A stretch of 64,000 nt of DNA from CAZLIC01 sp964559535 (GCA_964559535.1 CAZLIC010000008.1:23152-87151), one strand, 5' to 3'; positions 7,583 through 16,966 are shown, numbered from the stretch's first letter. The notes: a model not told the origin generated them from the letters alone. Numbers and translations: made by a program.

Positions 7583-8811
7583 TGCTGCGCCTCCTTTTCC
7601 TGCAGGCTGCCATCATCGGGTCCCAGCGGCGCACCCTTGCGGTCGGGTGGGGTGATGCGCAGGAACCGGTCGAAGAGCCCGCCGATGCCTTTGGGGGCCA
7701 GCAGGGTGACGGCAACGAAGGAAAGGCCAAGAACCACCAGCCACCAGTCAACCCAGTTGAGAGAAAGCGGGCCAAGCCGGATGTCCGGCAGACGGCCCGA
7801 GGTGAAGAGCGAGGAGAGGAGCGAGACGAAGGCTGCACCGATTACCGCGCCATACAGCCGTCCGCGGCCGCCGATGGCCACCCAGACGGCCAGGTAGATC
7901 GACGCGATGGGGGCAAGTTCGGCCGGGTTGATGATGCCGGCCTGCGGATAGTACAGTACGCCGGCAAGCGCCGCGATCAGGGCGGTGAGGGTGAAGAGGA
8001 AAAGCTTGTAGGTCTCGACCGGGTAACCAAGGAAGCGAACCCGCGCCTCGTCGTCCCGGATGGCGCGGATGACCGAGCCGAATTTGCCCGACACGACCCA
8101 GGAAAGTCCCAGGTAGCCCAGCGCCAGCGCAACGGCCGAGGCCCAGAAGAACCAGACCGAGACCAGGTCCTGCGAGATTTCACCAAGGCCGGGAAGATTT
8201 TGGAGGCCTGAAAGGCCGTTGTTGCCGCGCAGGCCGGAGTCATTCTGAAATAGGTAAAGGGCGAGCGCCAGCGTCATTGCCTGGGTGAGGATCGACAGAT
8301 AGACGCCTGTCACGCGACTGCGAAACGCAAGCCAGCCGAAGACAAGCGCCAAGAGGCCGGGGACAGCCAGGGCAAGGACCAGCTGCAAGGGCAACGAATG
8401 CGCGAAGAGCCAGATCGCGGGCAGGTCGGAGGAGCCGACGACGCCAAAGATCTGCGTGGCTATGCCCTGTTGCACTTCCGCGGGCGTGGCGGGCAGCCCA
8501 CCCTGTGCAAGTGCCCTGACCACGATCTCTTCGGTCCGGACATACATCAGCCACATGCCGATCATGTAGCCGCCAAGTGCGAAGAACGCCATGTGGCCAA
8601 GGGAGAGGATCCCGGCATAGCCCCAGATCAGGTCCATCGCCAGCGCGACCAGGCAAAGGCAGAGGGTCTTGCCGAGGGTCTTGACGAACGAGGTGGAAAG
8701 GAAGCCGGGGCCGTAGGCCTCGGAGGCCAGCGTGACGATCAGCGTGAACGTGGCAAGGCAGGCGACGAAGATCAGGGCCGAGGGGTTGCGGGCAAAAAAG
8801 CTGCGGGTCAT
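7579..8811 (-). CDS. urtC: Urea ABC transporter permease UrtC
   Basis: 410 residues with about ten hydrophobic helices and the LivM-type signature DLIWGYAGILSLGHMAFFALGG (first 20 residues of this stretch around 61-80). The cytoplasmic C-terminal tail is rich in Lys and Glu. It forms the urea channel together with UrtB. The stop overlaps the urtD start, and urtB ends four bases upstream of its ATG. Confidence 0.93.
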   Translation of the reverse strand: MTRSFFARNPSALIFVACLATFTLIVTLASEAYGPGFLSTSFVKTLGKTLCLCLVALAMDLIWGYAGILSLGHMAFFALGGYMIGMWLMYVRTEEIVVRALAQGGLPATPAEVQQGIATQIFGVVGSSDLPAIWLFAHSLPLQLVLALAVPGLLALVFGWLAFRSRVTGVYLSILTQAMTLALALYLFQNDSGLRGNNGLSGLQNLPGLGEISQDLVSVWFFWASAVALALGYLGLSWVVSGKFGSVIRAIRDDEARVRFLGYPVETYKLFLFTLTALIAALAGVLYYPQAGIINPAELAPIASIYLAVWVAIGGRGRLYGAVIGAAFVSLLSSLFTSGRLPDIRLGPLSLNWVDWWLVVLGLSFVAVTLLAPKGIGGLFDRFLRITPPDRKGAPLGPDDGSLQEKEAQQ

Positions 8812-8815
8812 GGCG

Positions 8816-10753
8816 TCAGTCCCCCGCCGCGCGGCCGCGCAGGGCGATGATCCCCCGGGGGCGGAACTGGATGAAGAGGATGATGAACAGGATCATGTAG
8901 GTTTGCGCGGCAAGGGTGTTCGAGGGGTTCAGGAACTCGATCACCTTCTGCAGCGACCCAATCATCGTCGCCCCGGCCAGCGTGCCCCAGACGTTCCCCA
9001 CGCCACCGACAACCACCGTCATGAAGCTTTGCACGATATAGTCCGCGCCCATTTCCGACGTCACCTTGGCATAGAGCCCGATGGCGACGCCTGCGATTCC
9101 GGCAATGCCGGAGCCAAGGCCGAAGGTCAGCATGTTGATCCGGTCGGGATTGATGCCCATCGAGGCCGCCATGGTGGGGTTCTGCGTCACGGCGCGCACT
9201 TCAAGGCCCAGCCGGGTGCGCTTCATAAGGTAGAGGAAGAACCCGAGGAAGAGCACCGCGAGCACGAAGATCGCGATCCGGATGTAGCTGATCGAGACAA
9301 CGTCGTTGAACTCCAGCGCGCCATCCAGCCAGCCCGGCGCGGTCAGGGGGCGAGCCTGCGTTCCGAACACGTTCTTCAAGACCTGCTGCAGCGCGATGGA
9401 TATTCCGAAGCTGGCCAGCAGTGTCTCAAGCGGGCGTTTGTACAGGCGACGGATCACCAGCCGCTCCATTGCCACCCCGGCCGCGAACGTGACGGCGAAG
9501 GCCAGCGGCAGGGCGACAAGGATCGAGAGTGTGTAGTCGGGCACGAAAAGCTGCACCACAAAGCCGGTATAGGCGCCGATGGTGATGAACTCGCCATGCG
9601 CCATGTTGATCACGCCCATGACGCCGAATGTGATGGCAAGCCCGATGGCGGCCAGAAAGTAGATTGCAGCCAGCGACAGCGCGTCCAGGCCCAGATCGGC
9701 GGCCTGCATCAGCGCGACCTTGCGGTCGATGGCTGTCAGTGCATCGCCGGCGGCGGCGGTGACGGTTGAATCGGGTTCGACATAGACTTCGACGAAACGG
9801 TGCGCGGCAAGGGCGGCTTCCGCTTCGTCATCCGTTGCCGCGATGGGAACGGCGCCCGCAGCCTCGAGCGCCGTATAGGCGCGGTCGCGGGCGGCCTGCG
9901 CATCAAGTTCGGCCACCGGAACGCCGCCCACCAACCCGTCCATGATGTTCGCAACAAGGGCGGCGCGCTGGTTTTCCAGCGTCAAGCGGGCGGGGGCAAG
10001 TCCGGCGGCAACCAGAAGCTCGTATGCCTCCGCCTTTGTCAGGTCGCGGCCGACGGTCAACGTGCGGGCGATGTTGCCGGTTGGCGCACCCGGCACCGCA
10101 ACGCGAGTGGTGGCGACCAGGGGGTTCAGCGCAGCACGAGCGTCAAGCGAAGCGTCGGCACCGAGAGATTCTATGGCTGCCACACGGGCAGACGGATCGG
10201 GGTCGAAGCGCAGGGTCAGCAAGCGCTCAAGCCGTTCCTTCCGCGCCTTCAACGCAGGATCATTCTCGGTGGCAACGGACGCGCGCAGAGGTTCCAGCGT
10301 TTCCGCCGTCGGGTCGCGGGCGATGGACGTCAGAGCCTCGGCGCGGCGGACAGGATCGGGGTCGCTGAGCGTGAACTGGACCAGAGCGGCGGCGATCACG
10401 CCACGGACGCCTGCGTTGGGCTTCAACTCGGTCAGCTCGCCCTTTGCGGCACGTCCGGCCTGTGAGCCATCCAACGCCACAAGGGCAAAGCCGTCTCCTT
10501 CCGGCACTGCTAGAAAGAGCGCGTCATCGGCTTTGCGGATCACCAGCCGTTTTTCCGCCCAGGCAGACAGGATGTCGTCCGCCATCGGATCACCGCTGGC
10601 CGCAAGGGCCGCGATCACCGGTCCGATTGTCTGGCGCGAAGGCTTTTCGATTTGGTCGCGGTTTTCGGCAACAATGGCGGCGGCCTCCTGCGCCTGGGCA
10701 GGAACGGGCGCAAACCAACTGAGGGCCGCGACAAGAAGGGCGGTCAGGCGCAT
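8816..10753 (-). CDS. urtB: Urea ABC transporter permease UrtB with N-terminal periplasmic extension
   Basis: 645 residues, much longer than LivH (about 300). Residues 1-21 are a signal peptide ending AQA. Residues about 22-345 are hydrophilic with alpha-helical, HEAT-like Ala/Leu-rich repeats. The LivH-type permease occupies about 350-645, with AIGLAITFGVMGVINMAHGE at its front. A long N-terminal extension is known in proteobacterial UrtB; its function is not established. The order is urtA, hairpin, urtB, urtC on the minus strand. Confidence 0.92.
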   Translation of the reverse strand: MRLTALLVAALSWFAPVPAQAQEAAAIVAENRDQIEKPSRQTIGPVIAALAASGDPMADDILSAWAEKRLVIRKADDALFLAVPEGDGFALVALDGSQAGRAAKGELTELKPNAGVRGVIAAALVQFTLSDPDPVRRAEALTSIARDPTAETLEPLRASVATENDPALKARKERLERLLTLRFDPDPSARVAAIESLGADASLDARAALNPLVATTRVAVPGAPTGNIARTLTVGRDLTKAEAYELLVAAGLAPARLTLENQRAALVANIMDGLVGGVPVAELDAQAARDRAYTALEAAGAVPIAATDDEAEAALAAHRFVEVYVEPDSTVTAAAGDALTAIDRKVALMQAADLGLDALSLAAIYFLAAIGLAITFGVMGVINMAHGEFITIGAYTGFVVQLFVPDYTLSILVALPLAFAVTFAAGVAMERLVIRRLYKRPLETLLASFGISIALQQVLKNVFGTQARPLTAPGWLDGALEFNDVVSISYIRIAIFVLAVLFLGFFLYLMKRTRLGLEVRAVTQNPTMAASMGINPDRINMLTFGLGSGIAGIAGVAIGLYAKVTSEMGADYIVQSFMTVVVGGVGNVWGTLAGATMIGSLQKVIEFLNPSNTLAAQTYMILFIILFIQFRPRGIIALRGRAAGD

Positions 10754-10778
10754 GGATGACCCGGGGGTGAGGGTGGCA

Positions 10779-10802
10779 GTGGGAGGAGGATTCCCCTCCC
10801 AC
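10779..10802 (-). promoter_or_regulatory. Stem-loop between urtA and urtB
   Basis: An 8-bp perfect stem (GTGGGAGG / CCTCCCAC) with an 8-base loop sits in the 58-bp gap between urtA and urtB and has no T-run. It probably sets higher expression of the binding protein than of the membrane genes (inference). Confidence 0.5.
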
Positions 10803-10811
10803 CGTCGAGGC

Positions 10812-12098
10812 TCAGTAGTTCGACTTCAGCTGCACGCAGGTCGAGGTTTCCTTGTTGTACATGCCGCATTTCAGCTCGGCCCAGTCGGCCTCGAGCACCG
10901 CTGATTCCGGCAGATAGTCGGTCCAGGCATCGCCCGGGACCGGTTCGGTCTGGCTGATGATGTCGAACTGGCCATCGGCCCGGATTTCGCCGATGAGCAC
11001 CGGCTTGGTCAGGTGGTGGTTCGGCAGCATCTTCGACATGCCGCCGGTCAGGTTCGGGAATTCCTGCCCGATCATCGCGGCCGAGACGGCGTCCACCTCG
11101 GTCGTGCCCGCCGCCGTGACCGCGTTCACCCACATGTTGAAGCCGATGTAGTGCGCCTCCATTGGGTCGTTTGTGACGCGCTTGTCGTCCTTGATGAACG
11201 CTTTCCACGCCGCGATGAAGGCCGCGTTTTCCGGGGTGTCGGCCGACATGAAGTAGTTCCAGGCGGCCAGGTGACCGGCAAGGTTGGTGGTGTCGAGGCC
11301 CGAAAGCTCTTCCTCGCCAACCGAGAAGGCGACGACCGGCAGCGTGTCGGCGGTGACGCCAGCCGCGGCCAGTTCCTTGTAAAAGCCGATGTTCGCATCG
11401 CCGTTGATGGTGGAGATGACGCCGACCTTCTTGCCGTCGGCACCCAGCGCCACCACGTCGCCCACGATCTTGGACCAGTCCGAGTGACCGAAGGGGGTGT
11501 AGTTGACGAAGATGTCTTCCTTCGGGATGCCCTTCGAGATGAGGTAGGCCTCAAGGATGTTGTTGGTGGTGCGCGGATAGACATAGTCGGTGCCCAGAAG
11601 GGCGAACTTGGTGACGCCGAGTTCTTCCAGGTAGTAGTCCACTGCCGGGATTGCCTGCTGGTTCGGCGCGGCACCGGTGTAGAACACGTTCTTCGAAGAT
11701 TCCTCGCCTTCGTACTGCACGGGATAGAACAGCAGGCCATTCAGCTCTTCAATCACCGGCAGCACGGATTTGCGGGACACCGACGTCCAGCAGCCGAACA
11801 TCACGTCAACCTTCGAGACCGTCAGAAGCTCCCGCGCCTTTTCGGCAAAGAGCGGCCAGTCCGAGGCAGGGTCGACGACCACCGCCTCCAACTGCTTGCC
11901 CAGAAGGCCGCCCTTGGCATTCTGGGCTTCGATCAGCATCAGCATGGTGTCTTTCAGCGTGGTTTCCGAGATGGCCATCGTTCCGGAAAGCGAGTGCAGC
12001 ACGCCAATCTTGATCGTTTCGGCCTGCGCAAAGGCAACACGGGGCAAGGCAAGCGAGGCAATCCCCGATGCCAAAAGCGCGCGTCTGGTCAGAGTCAT
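10812..12098 (-). CDS. urtA: Urea-binding periplasmic protein UrtA
   Basis: 428 residues from the ATG at 12098, which has an AGGGGAGA ribosome-binding site. The N-terminus MTLTRRALLASGIASLALPR is a signal peptide with an RR pair, so Tat export is possible. The mature protein starts IKIGVLHSLSGTMAISE, typical of UrtA/AmiC-like receptors. The family-specific stretches GCWTSVSRKSVLPV and FYPVQYEGEE are present. It feeds urea to UrtBC. No urease genes are in the window. Promoters should lie in 12099-12300; I found no convincing NtrC/sigma-54 site there. Confidence 0.94.
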   Translation of the reverse strand: MTLTRRALLASGIASLALPRVAFAQAETIKIGVLHSLSGTMAISETTLKDTMLMLIEAQNAKGGLLGKQLEAVVVDPASDWPLFAEKARELLTVSKVDVMFGCWTSVSRKSVLPVIEELNGLLFYPVQYEGEESSKNVFYTGAAPNQQAIPAVDYYLEELGVTKFALLGTDYVYPRTTNNILEAYLISKGIPKEDIFVNYTPFGHSDWSKIVGDVVALGADGKKVGVISTINGDANIGFYKELAAAGVTADTLPVVAFSVGEEELSGLDTTNLAGHLAAWNYFMSADTPENAAFIAAWKAFIKDDKRVTNDPMEAHYIGFNMWVNAVTAAGTTEVDAVSAAMIGQEFPNLTGGMSKMLPNHHLTKPVLIGEIRADGQFDIISQTEPVPGDAWTDYLPESAVLEADWAELKCGMYNKETSTCVQLKSNY

Positions 12099-12906
12099 GA
12101 TATCTCCCCTGTGGGCCACCCGAAGTTCCCCCACCATCGGAGGGCGGCTTGCTGACTTCCGGGCAGCACGTTGCATATTTCTGTTTGCGTCGGCGGCCGG
12201 AACGCCCGGTCGCCTCTGCGGATTGCGGTCCTCTTGGCGCAAACCAAGACCGGCCCATGGGAACAACTTCCAGACACCGATCAATCCGATCATTCATACG
12301 CGTTCCCGAGTTTTAAGAAATGGCAGACCATGCACAAATATTGGCCTGTCCGACATGCCGCAGCGCAGAAAGACGGCATCTGGCGAATGGGCCAGGGATT
12401 CGCTGCCCACTTTGGCCCTCTGCTCCGGCCTGCGATCCATCGGCCAGGTCCGGGCGGTGACGCAGTCGCGAGTCCCGGCCTTGGCCGATGAGCAGCCAGG
12501 CCGTCCGGATGGGCGTGACTTGCCGCGCTTCCGAATGTGCCGGATCCATGCCAGAAAAGCGGCAGCAGGAGTCGCCGCAACGGCTCTATGCAGTGCCCGG
12601 CGGGGCAACGGCCGGTCGTCGGCCCCGCACACGGGGCAAGGTCGCCCACGCCTCCGATCAACGCGGAGAAGAGGTCGTGCATCACAAGTCCGATATCTGC
12701 CTTGGGATGGCAGCGTCTCGACGGACCCCTGTCAGGACCGGCCTTTCGCCAGCACGGGCACCCCGCCGCGTTGCAGCCTGCCGCCGCCGAAGGCGCCCGC
12801 GGCACCACTTGGGTTGATCGGCATCAATGTTTGCCTCTGCGGCGTGCTATACCAGCTTCATGGGCGCGCCGCCGACCGCGGTGCCGGAACCAGCAGGAGA
12901 CCAGCC
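12099..12906. other. 808-bp intergenic stretch without a recognisable gene
   Basis: Several overlapping open frames cross this stretch on both strands. All are Arg/Pro/Ala-rich, and none resembles a known protein or has a good ribosome-binding site. The left part should contain the urtA promoter and the right part contains the FnrL-box promoter of the stress protein. The middle (about 12300-12780) may be a decayed gene; I could not identify a parent. Confidence 0.5.
12814..12827 (+). promoter_or_regulatory. FnrL/FNR box (TTGAT-N4-ATCAA) of the universal stress gene
   Basis: The sequence TTGATCGGCATCAA is a perfect FNR-type dyad. A TATACC hexamer at 12847-12852 is a possible -10 element. The start site predicted from it (about 12859) puts the centre of the dyad near -39, close to the -41.5 used by FNR-activated class II promoters. 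The stress protein starts at 12907. Oxygen-responsive activation by FnrL is inferred. Confidence 0.7.
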
Positions 12907-13746
12907 ATGGCGTGGAAATCCATTCTGACCGTTGTCACCGATGCCAACCGCGCGGCGGCGACCATAGCCGCGGCAGGGGCGGTCGCGCAGGCGCATGACG
13001 CGCACCTGGACATTCTTGCCGTCGGTCTTGACCGTACGCAGGCGGCCTATGCCTTTGCCTCTGCCGGAACCGTTGTGCAGCAGGCGATCTTCGACCGGGC
13101 GCGCGAAGATGCGGCAGCGAACGAGGCAGCGGCGCGAAAAGCCGCCGAGATGCTGCCCGAAGGCGTGCGCTGGGCGGTCGAGGGGGTTGTGGCGCAGCTG
13201 GGGGCACTGACCGAGCTGGTGGCCACGCGGGCGCGGTTTGCCGACCTTGTGGTGTTGCCGCGGCCCTATGGCGAGGGGCGCGGGCCTGAGGATGAGGCGG
13301 TGGTCGAGGCCGCGATGTTTGACGGCCGCGCGCCGGTGGTTGTGCTGCCCGAGCCATTGCGCGACCTTGGGGTGCGGGGAAAGCGCATTGTCGTGGCCTG
13401 GAACGAGAGTGGCGAGGCCATGGCCGCAGTGCGCGCGGCGCTGCCGATGCTGCGGGGGGCGGATCTGGTGTCTGTCACGGTTGTGGACCCTCCCAATTGG
13501 GGCCCGGAGCCGGGGGCGGCGGTGACACAGATGCTGGTGCGGCACGGGGTGAATGCCGAGGTGGCGGTGCTGGCCAAGACCGCGCCGCGGGTGTCGGACA
13601 TGCTGAACCGCCACGTGCGCGACCTGAACGCCGACACGCTGGTGATCGGGGCCTATGGGCATTCGCGGCTGCGCGAGGCGATTCTGGGCGGCGCCACCCG
13701 GGATTTGCTGGCCGAGGCAGAGGTGCCGCTGTTTCTGGCGCGGTAA
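12907..13746 (+). CDS. Tandem-domain universal stress protein (UspA family)
   Basis: 279 residues made of two UspA folds. The N-terminal domain (about 1-145) begins WKSILTVVTDANRAA. The C-terminal domain (about 150-279) begins RIVVAWNESGEAMAAVRAAL. The second domain keeps the nucleotide-binding pattern GAYGHSRLREAILGGAT, while the first lacks an obvious one. An AGGAG ribosome-binding site precedes the ATG. The perfect FnrL box 80 bp upstream suggests induction at low oxygen, as known for many proteobacterial Usp genes. The molecular function is unknown. Confidence 0.9.
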   Translation: MAWKSILTVVTDANRAAATIAAAGAVAQAHDAHLDILAVGLDRTQAAYAFASAGTVVQQAIFDRAREDAAANEAAARKAAEMLPEGVRWAVEGVVAQLGALTELVATRARFADLVVLPRPYGEGRGPEDEAVVEAAMFDGRAPVVVLPEPLRDLGVRGKRIVVAWNESGEAMAAVRAALPMLRGADLVSVTVVDPPNWGPEPGAAVTQMLVRHGVNAEVAVLAKTAPRVSDMLNRHVRDLNADTLVIGAYGHSRLREAILGGATRDLLAEAEVPLFLAR

Positions 13747-13829
13747 CGCGCGGAAAAAGAGACACGGCGCGAACAGTCTGGCGCCATTTCCTTTGTGTGC
13801 CTTCTGTGGGGTCCGCTTGCGGCCCGCGC

Positions 13830-14852
13830 CTATTCTGGCGTGCGCGGATCCGGCTCGCGTCCCCACAGCCCGGCCAGCGCGCGCCCGACCATGCCCGAAA
13901 CCGAAGGGCGCGGCAGGGCGGCGAATTCCATCGGGCGGCAGACCTCGATGGCGGCAAGCCCGACACGGGCGGTCAGCGCGCCGTTCACCACCCCCTCGCC
14001 CATGCGGCGCGAGAGTTTGGCCACCAGCCCGCCGCCCGCCACCGACGACAGCATGTCGTCGGTCAGCGCGATGGCGCCGGTGGCCAGCAGGTGGCCGAAC
14101 ACCCGCCGCATCAGGCGCCAGCTGCCCAATGTGCCGGGTGCGCCGCCATAGACCTGTGCCACCTGCCGCACCATGCGCAGGTTGGCCCACAGCGCGGTGG
14201 CCACATCGGCCAGCGCCAGCGGGACCAGCGCCGTGGCCAGTGCCACGCGGCGCGCGGCCTGTTCGACGCAGACGCGCGCCTGCGCGTCCAACGGCGCCAT
14301 CAGCTCGGCTTCGGTCAGCGCCACCAGCGCGTCGGCGTCCAGCACCTCGGGCAGGCGGTCATCGAGGCGCGAGGTGGCCCAGACCAGGTCATCGCGCCCG
14401 GTGTACAGCGCGCGCAATTGCGCGGTGGCCTGCCGCGCCTCGGCCAGCGGGGCGGTGCGGGCGGCCTGCAGGCGGGCGCGCAGCCGGTCGATGCGGCGCA
14501 GGCGGGCCAGGCCTGCCAGTTCGCGCAGCACCAGCGCGGCCAGCAGCAACGCGGCGGCGATGCCCAGCGCGCCCAGCGCCCAGCCCAGCACCAGGTTGCG
14601 GGCGGCCAGCCCCGCGATGGCATTCCAGGCACCCAGCACCAGCAGGCCGCCCATGAAGCTGCCCGAAACCCACAGCGCGGCGCGCGTCAGGACCGAGGGT
14701 CGCGCGGTGGCAACCTGTGCGGCCGCCTGCACGGCACTGCCCGCAGGCAGCGGGTCGGGCACCGGCGGCGCCTCGGCGGGTGACGGGGCGGGGCCGTCCA
14801 GCTCGATCAGGACAGGGCGCGGTGCCGGGGGGCGGTGGGGTGCGTTGGCCAT
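13830..14852 (-). CDS. YcjF/TIGR01620-family inner-membrane protein (DUF697)
   Basis: 340 residues. A Pro-rich cytoplasmic N-terminus (about 1-55) is followed by two strong membrane helices (about 60-110). A charged, Arg/Leu-rich coil follows, then the DUF697-like C-terminal region with further hydrophobic segments. This matches YcjF-type proteins, which are typically encoded next to the YcjX GTPase-like protein, as here (15566-16966). The biological role is unknown; in enterobacteria the pair belongs to the phage-shock/envelope-stress regulon. It lies at the end of the leftward ycjX cluster. Confidence 0.82.
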   Translation of the reverse strand: MANAPHRPPAPRPVLIELDGPAPSPAEAPPVPDPLPAGSAVQAAAQVATARPSVLTRAALWVSGSFMGGLLVLGAWNAIAGLAARNLVLGWALGALGIAAALLLAALVLRELAGLARLRRIDRLRARLQAARTAPLAEARQATAQLRALYTGRDDLVWATSRLDDRLPEVLDADALVALTEAELMAPLDAQARVCVEQAARRVALATALVPLALADVATALWANLRMVRQVAQVYGGAPGTLGSWRLMRRVFGHLLATGAIALTDDMLSSVAGGGLVAKLSRRMGEGVVNGALTARVGLAAIEVCRPMEFAALPRPSVSGMVGRALAGLWGREPDPRTPE

Positions 14853-14894
14853 GGGTTACAGGTGTGGGGGGCGGGGCGCGGCGTCAAGCAGGGC

Positions 14895-15500
14895 TCAGCC
14901 GCCCTGCGCCACCATCTCGCAGGCCTGCGTGGGGTTGCTGGCGGTGTGGGTGAAGTTGATGAACAGCGGGCGCGCGGTGTCGGGCATGCCGGTGGACAGC
15001 GACCCGTATTCGCCGGGGCCCGCCTTCAGGAACAGTCCTTCGCGGCCATCGCCGGGGCAATAGGCGGCACTGTAGGGGCCGTCCAGCGGCAGGGCCAGGT
15101 GGCCCGGCTGCTGCAGCCGCCGGGCAAACCATTCGGCGACCTTCGGCTGCGCGTTGGCCCAGTCCAGCTCTGGCGCGCGCACCGAGGATTCGTCGGCCCA
15201 GATCTCGCCGGTGATGCGGCAGGCGAAGAGCTCTCCGCTGTCATGGCGGAACTGCAGCTGCAGGGTGACGGGCGCGACATCGGTGTTCAGCCGGGCCACG
15301 CGATAGCCGGTTTCCACCGGCACCAGCAGGTGACCGGACACCGGCGCGGCGGATTTCTGCAGCGCGGCTTCCGCGCAGGCATCCATCAGGTCCAGGAGGG
15401 GCGCATGGGTCAGGGCGACCGAGGGGCGCAGGCGCACGGCGCCGTAGGCCAGCGCCCCCAGCACCAGCAGGCCGCCCAGAATCCGGTAGGCCGTGCGCAT
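14895..15500 (-). CDS. Hypothetical exported or membrane-anchored protein between ycjX and ycjF
   Basis: 201 residues. The N-terminus MRTAYRILGGLLVLGALAYG is a single hydrophobic anchor or uncleaved signal, and the rest is periplasmic in character. Four cysteines are visible in the body (DACAEA, LFACRI, AAYCPG, QACEM), which could form two disulfides. I do not recognise the family. It lies between the ycjX-type and ycjF-type genes on the same strand, so it probably belongs to the same envelope function. Confidence 0.7.
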   Translation of the reverse strand: MRTAYRILGGLLVLGALAYGAVRLRPSVALTHAPLLDLMDACAEAALQKSAAPVSGHLLVPVETGYRVARLNTDVAPVTLQLQFRHDSGELFACRITGEIWADESSVRAPELDWANAQPKVAEWFARRLQQPGHLALPLDGPYSAAYCPGDGREGLFLKAGPGEYGSLSTGMPDTARPLFINFTHTASNPTQACEMVAQGG

Positions 15501-15565
15501 GGTCGCCCCCTTGTTCCGGCGCAGCGTGGGCCGAGTTCCCGTGCCAGTCAACTGCAGCGGTGCCG

Positions 15566-16966
15566 TCAACCCAGCCGGTCGCCGAACAGGAATTCGGCGG
15601 CGCGGTCGAGCCGGATATGCGGGGGGCCCTCGTCGGGTTTCAGCGACAGGGGGGCGGGGGCGAAGGTCATCAGGCCATAGTCGCCGTGCAGCCAGCCTGC
15701 GGCGCCATCGCGCGCGGGAACCAGCAGGTGGCCCGGGTCTTCCGGCAGGGCGCCGGGCCACAGCGCGGCGTTGCGCCCGTCGGCCAGACGGCCGCGGACC
15801 ATGGGCAGGTCGTGGCCGTTGTGGGCGCGGGTTTCCTCGGTCGTGGTGCGCAGGCTGGCAATGCTCATGGCGGTGGTCAGGGCCCCGGCAAAGGCGGCAC
15901 GGTCGCGCGCCTCGCGCAGCATGGCCTCGGCAATGGCAGTCAGGCGGGGGTGTTCGGTGTGGTGCAGGTGGTCGGCCTTGGTCGCGGCGAACAGGATGCG
16001 TTCCACCCGTCGCTGGCCCAGAAGCAGCGACAGGATGCCATTCGCGCCGGGGCGGAAGGCCGTCAGGATGGCGGCCATGGTGCGGCGCAGATCTTCGAAG
16101 GCGGCGGGACCGGCATGGATGGCGCCCAGCACGTCCATCAGCACCAACTGCCGGTCGATGCGGGCAAAGTGATCGCGGAAGAAGGGCTGCACCACCTGCG
16201 CCTTGTAAGCATCGAACCGCCGCACCATTTCGCGCCACAGGCTGTTGCGCGGGGTGTGGGCGGGGGTGGGCAGGGGGGCAAAGGTCAGCACGGGCGACCC
16301 GGCCAGATCGCCCGGCAGAAGGAACCGGCCCGGCGTGCAGTCGGACCAGCCGGCGCGGCGAGCTCGGGCCAGATAGTCGGTCCAGGCGGCGGCCAGCGCC
16401 TGCGCGCGGGGTTCCATGAGCGGCAGCGCCCCGTCCTCGGCCCGCACCAGCGCCATGAAGGCCGCGGCCTCGGGCCGCTTCTCTACCCGCGCCAGCGTGT
16501 CGGCCGCCCATCCGGCGTAGTCGCGGTCCAGCAAGGCCAGGTCCATCAGCCATTCGCCGGGGTAATCCACGATGTCCAGATGCAGGGTGCGCGGCCCGGT
16601 CAGGCCAAAGAACCCCGAGGGGCGCAGGCGGAACGACAGGCGCAGTTCGCTGATGGCGCGCGTGCTGTCGGGCCAGTGCGGGGCGGGGCCGGTGAGGGCG
16701 GCCAGGTGGGTTTCATAGTCGAAGCGGGGCAGCGTCATGTCAGGCTGCGGCTGCAGGAAGGCGGTTTCTATCCGCGGCGCGGCCAGCAGTTGCGGCATCC
16801 GCGCCCGGTTCATCAGGTTGGCCACCAGCGAGGTGATGAATACCGTCTTGCCCGCCCGTGACAGGCCGGTAACCCCCAGCCGGACCACAGGTTCGGCAAG
16901 CCCCAGCGGTTCTGCCAGCCCGCGCGCGATTCCGTCTGTCAGCCAGCCCAGCACGAGTGACCTCAT
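15566..16966 (-). CDS. ycjX: YcjX-family P-loop protein (DUF463)
   Basis: 466 residues. The P-loop GLSRAGKT (34-41) sits after an amphipathic N-terminus and is followed by VFITSLVANLM, as in YcjX. The conserved DIVDYPGEWLMDLALL stretch is near 130, and AATKADHLHHTEHPRL lies about 310-325 as the NKxD-like region. YcjX is a GTPase-like envelope-stress protein of unknown mechanism, and its partner YcjF-type gene is two genes downstream. The next gene (17067) is divergent. Confidence 0.9.
   Translation of the reverse strand: MRSLVLGWLTDGIARGLAEPLGLAEPVVRLGVTGLSRAGKTVFITSLVANLMNRARMPQLLAAPRIETAFLQPQPDMTLPRFDYETHLAALTGPAPHWPDSTRAISELRLSFRLRPSGFFGLTGPRTLHLDIVDYPGEWLMDLALLDRDYAGWAADTLARVEKRPEAAAFMALVRAEDGALPLMEPRAQALAAAWTDYLARARRAGWSDCTPGRFLLPGDLAGSPVLTFAPLPTPAHTPRNSLWREMVRRFDAYKAQVVQPFFRDHFARIDRQLVLMDVLGAIHAGPAAFEDLRRTMAAILTAFRPGANGILSLLLGQRRVERILFAATKADHLHHTEHPRLTAIAEAMLREARDRAAFAGALTTAMSIASLRTTTEETRAHNGHDLPMVRGRLADGRNAALWPGALPEDPGHLLVPARDGAAGWLHGDYGLMTFAPAPLSLKPDEGPPHIRLDRAAEFLFGDRLG

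Noticed and set aside
12150..12180. Sigma-54-like GG-N10-GC (CGGGCAGCACGTTGCA)
   Set aside because: It is on the plus strand, opposite to urtA, and the -24 half does not match TGGCAC.
12290..12808. Minus-strand open frame of 172 codons in the urtA-usp gap
   Set aside because: Cys/Pro/Arg-rich without domain-like pattern, no ribosome-binding site, and overlapping open frames of equal quality on both strands; I see no reason to call it a gene.
13854..16966. Long plus-strand open frames opposite the ycjX/ycjF genes
   Set aside because: They arise from the high GC content; the minus-strand frames show recognised domains, a P-loop and normal starts.
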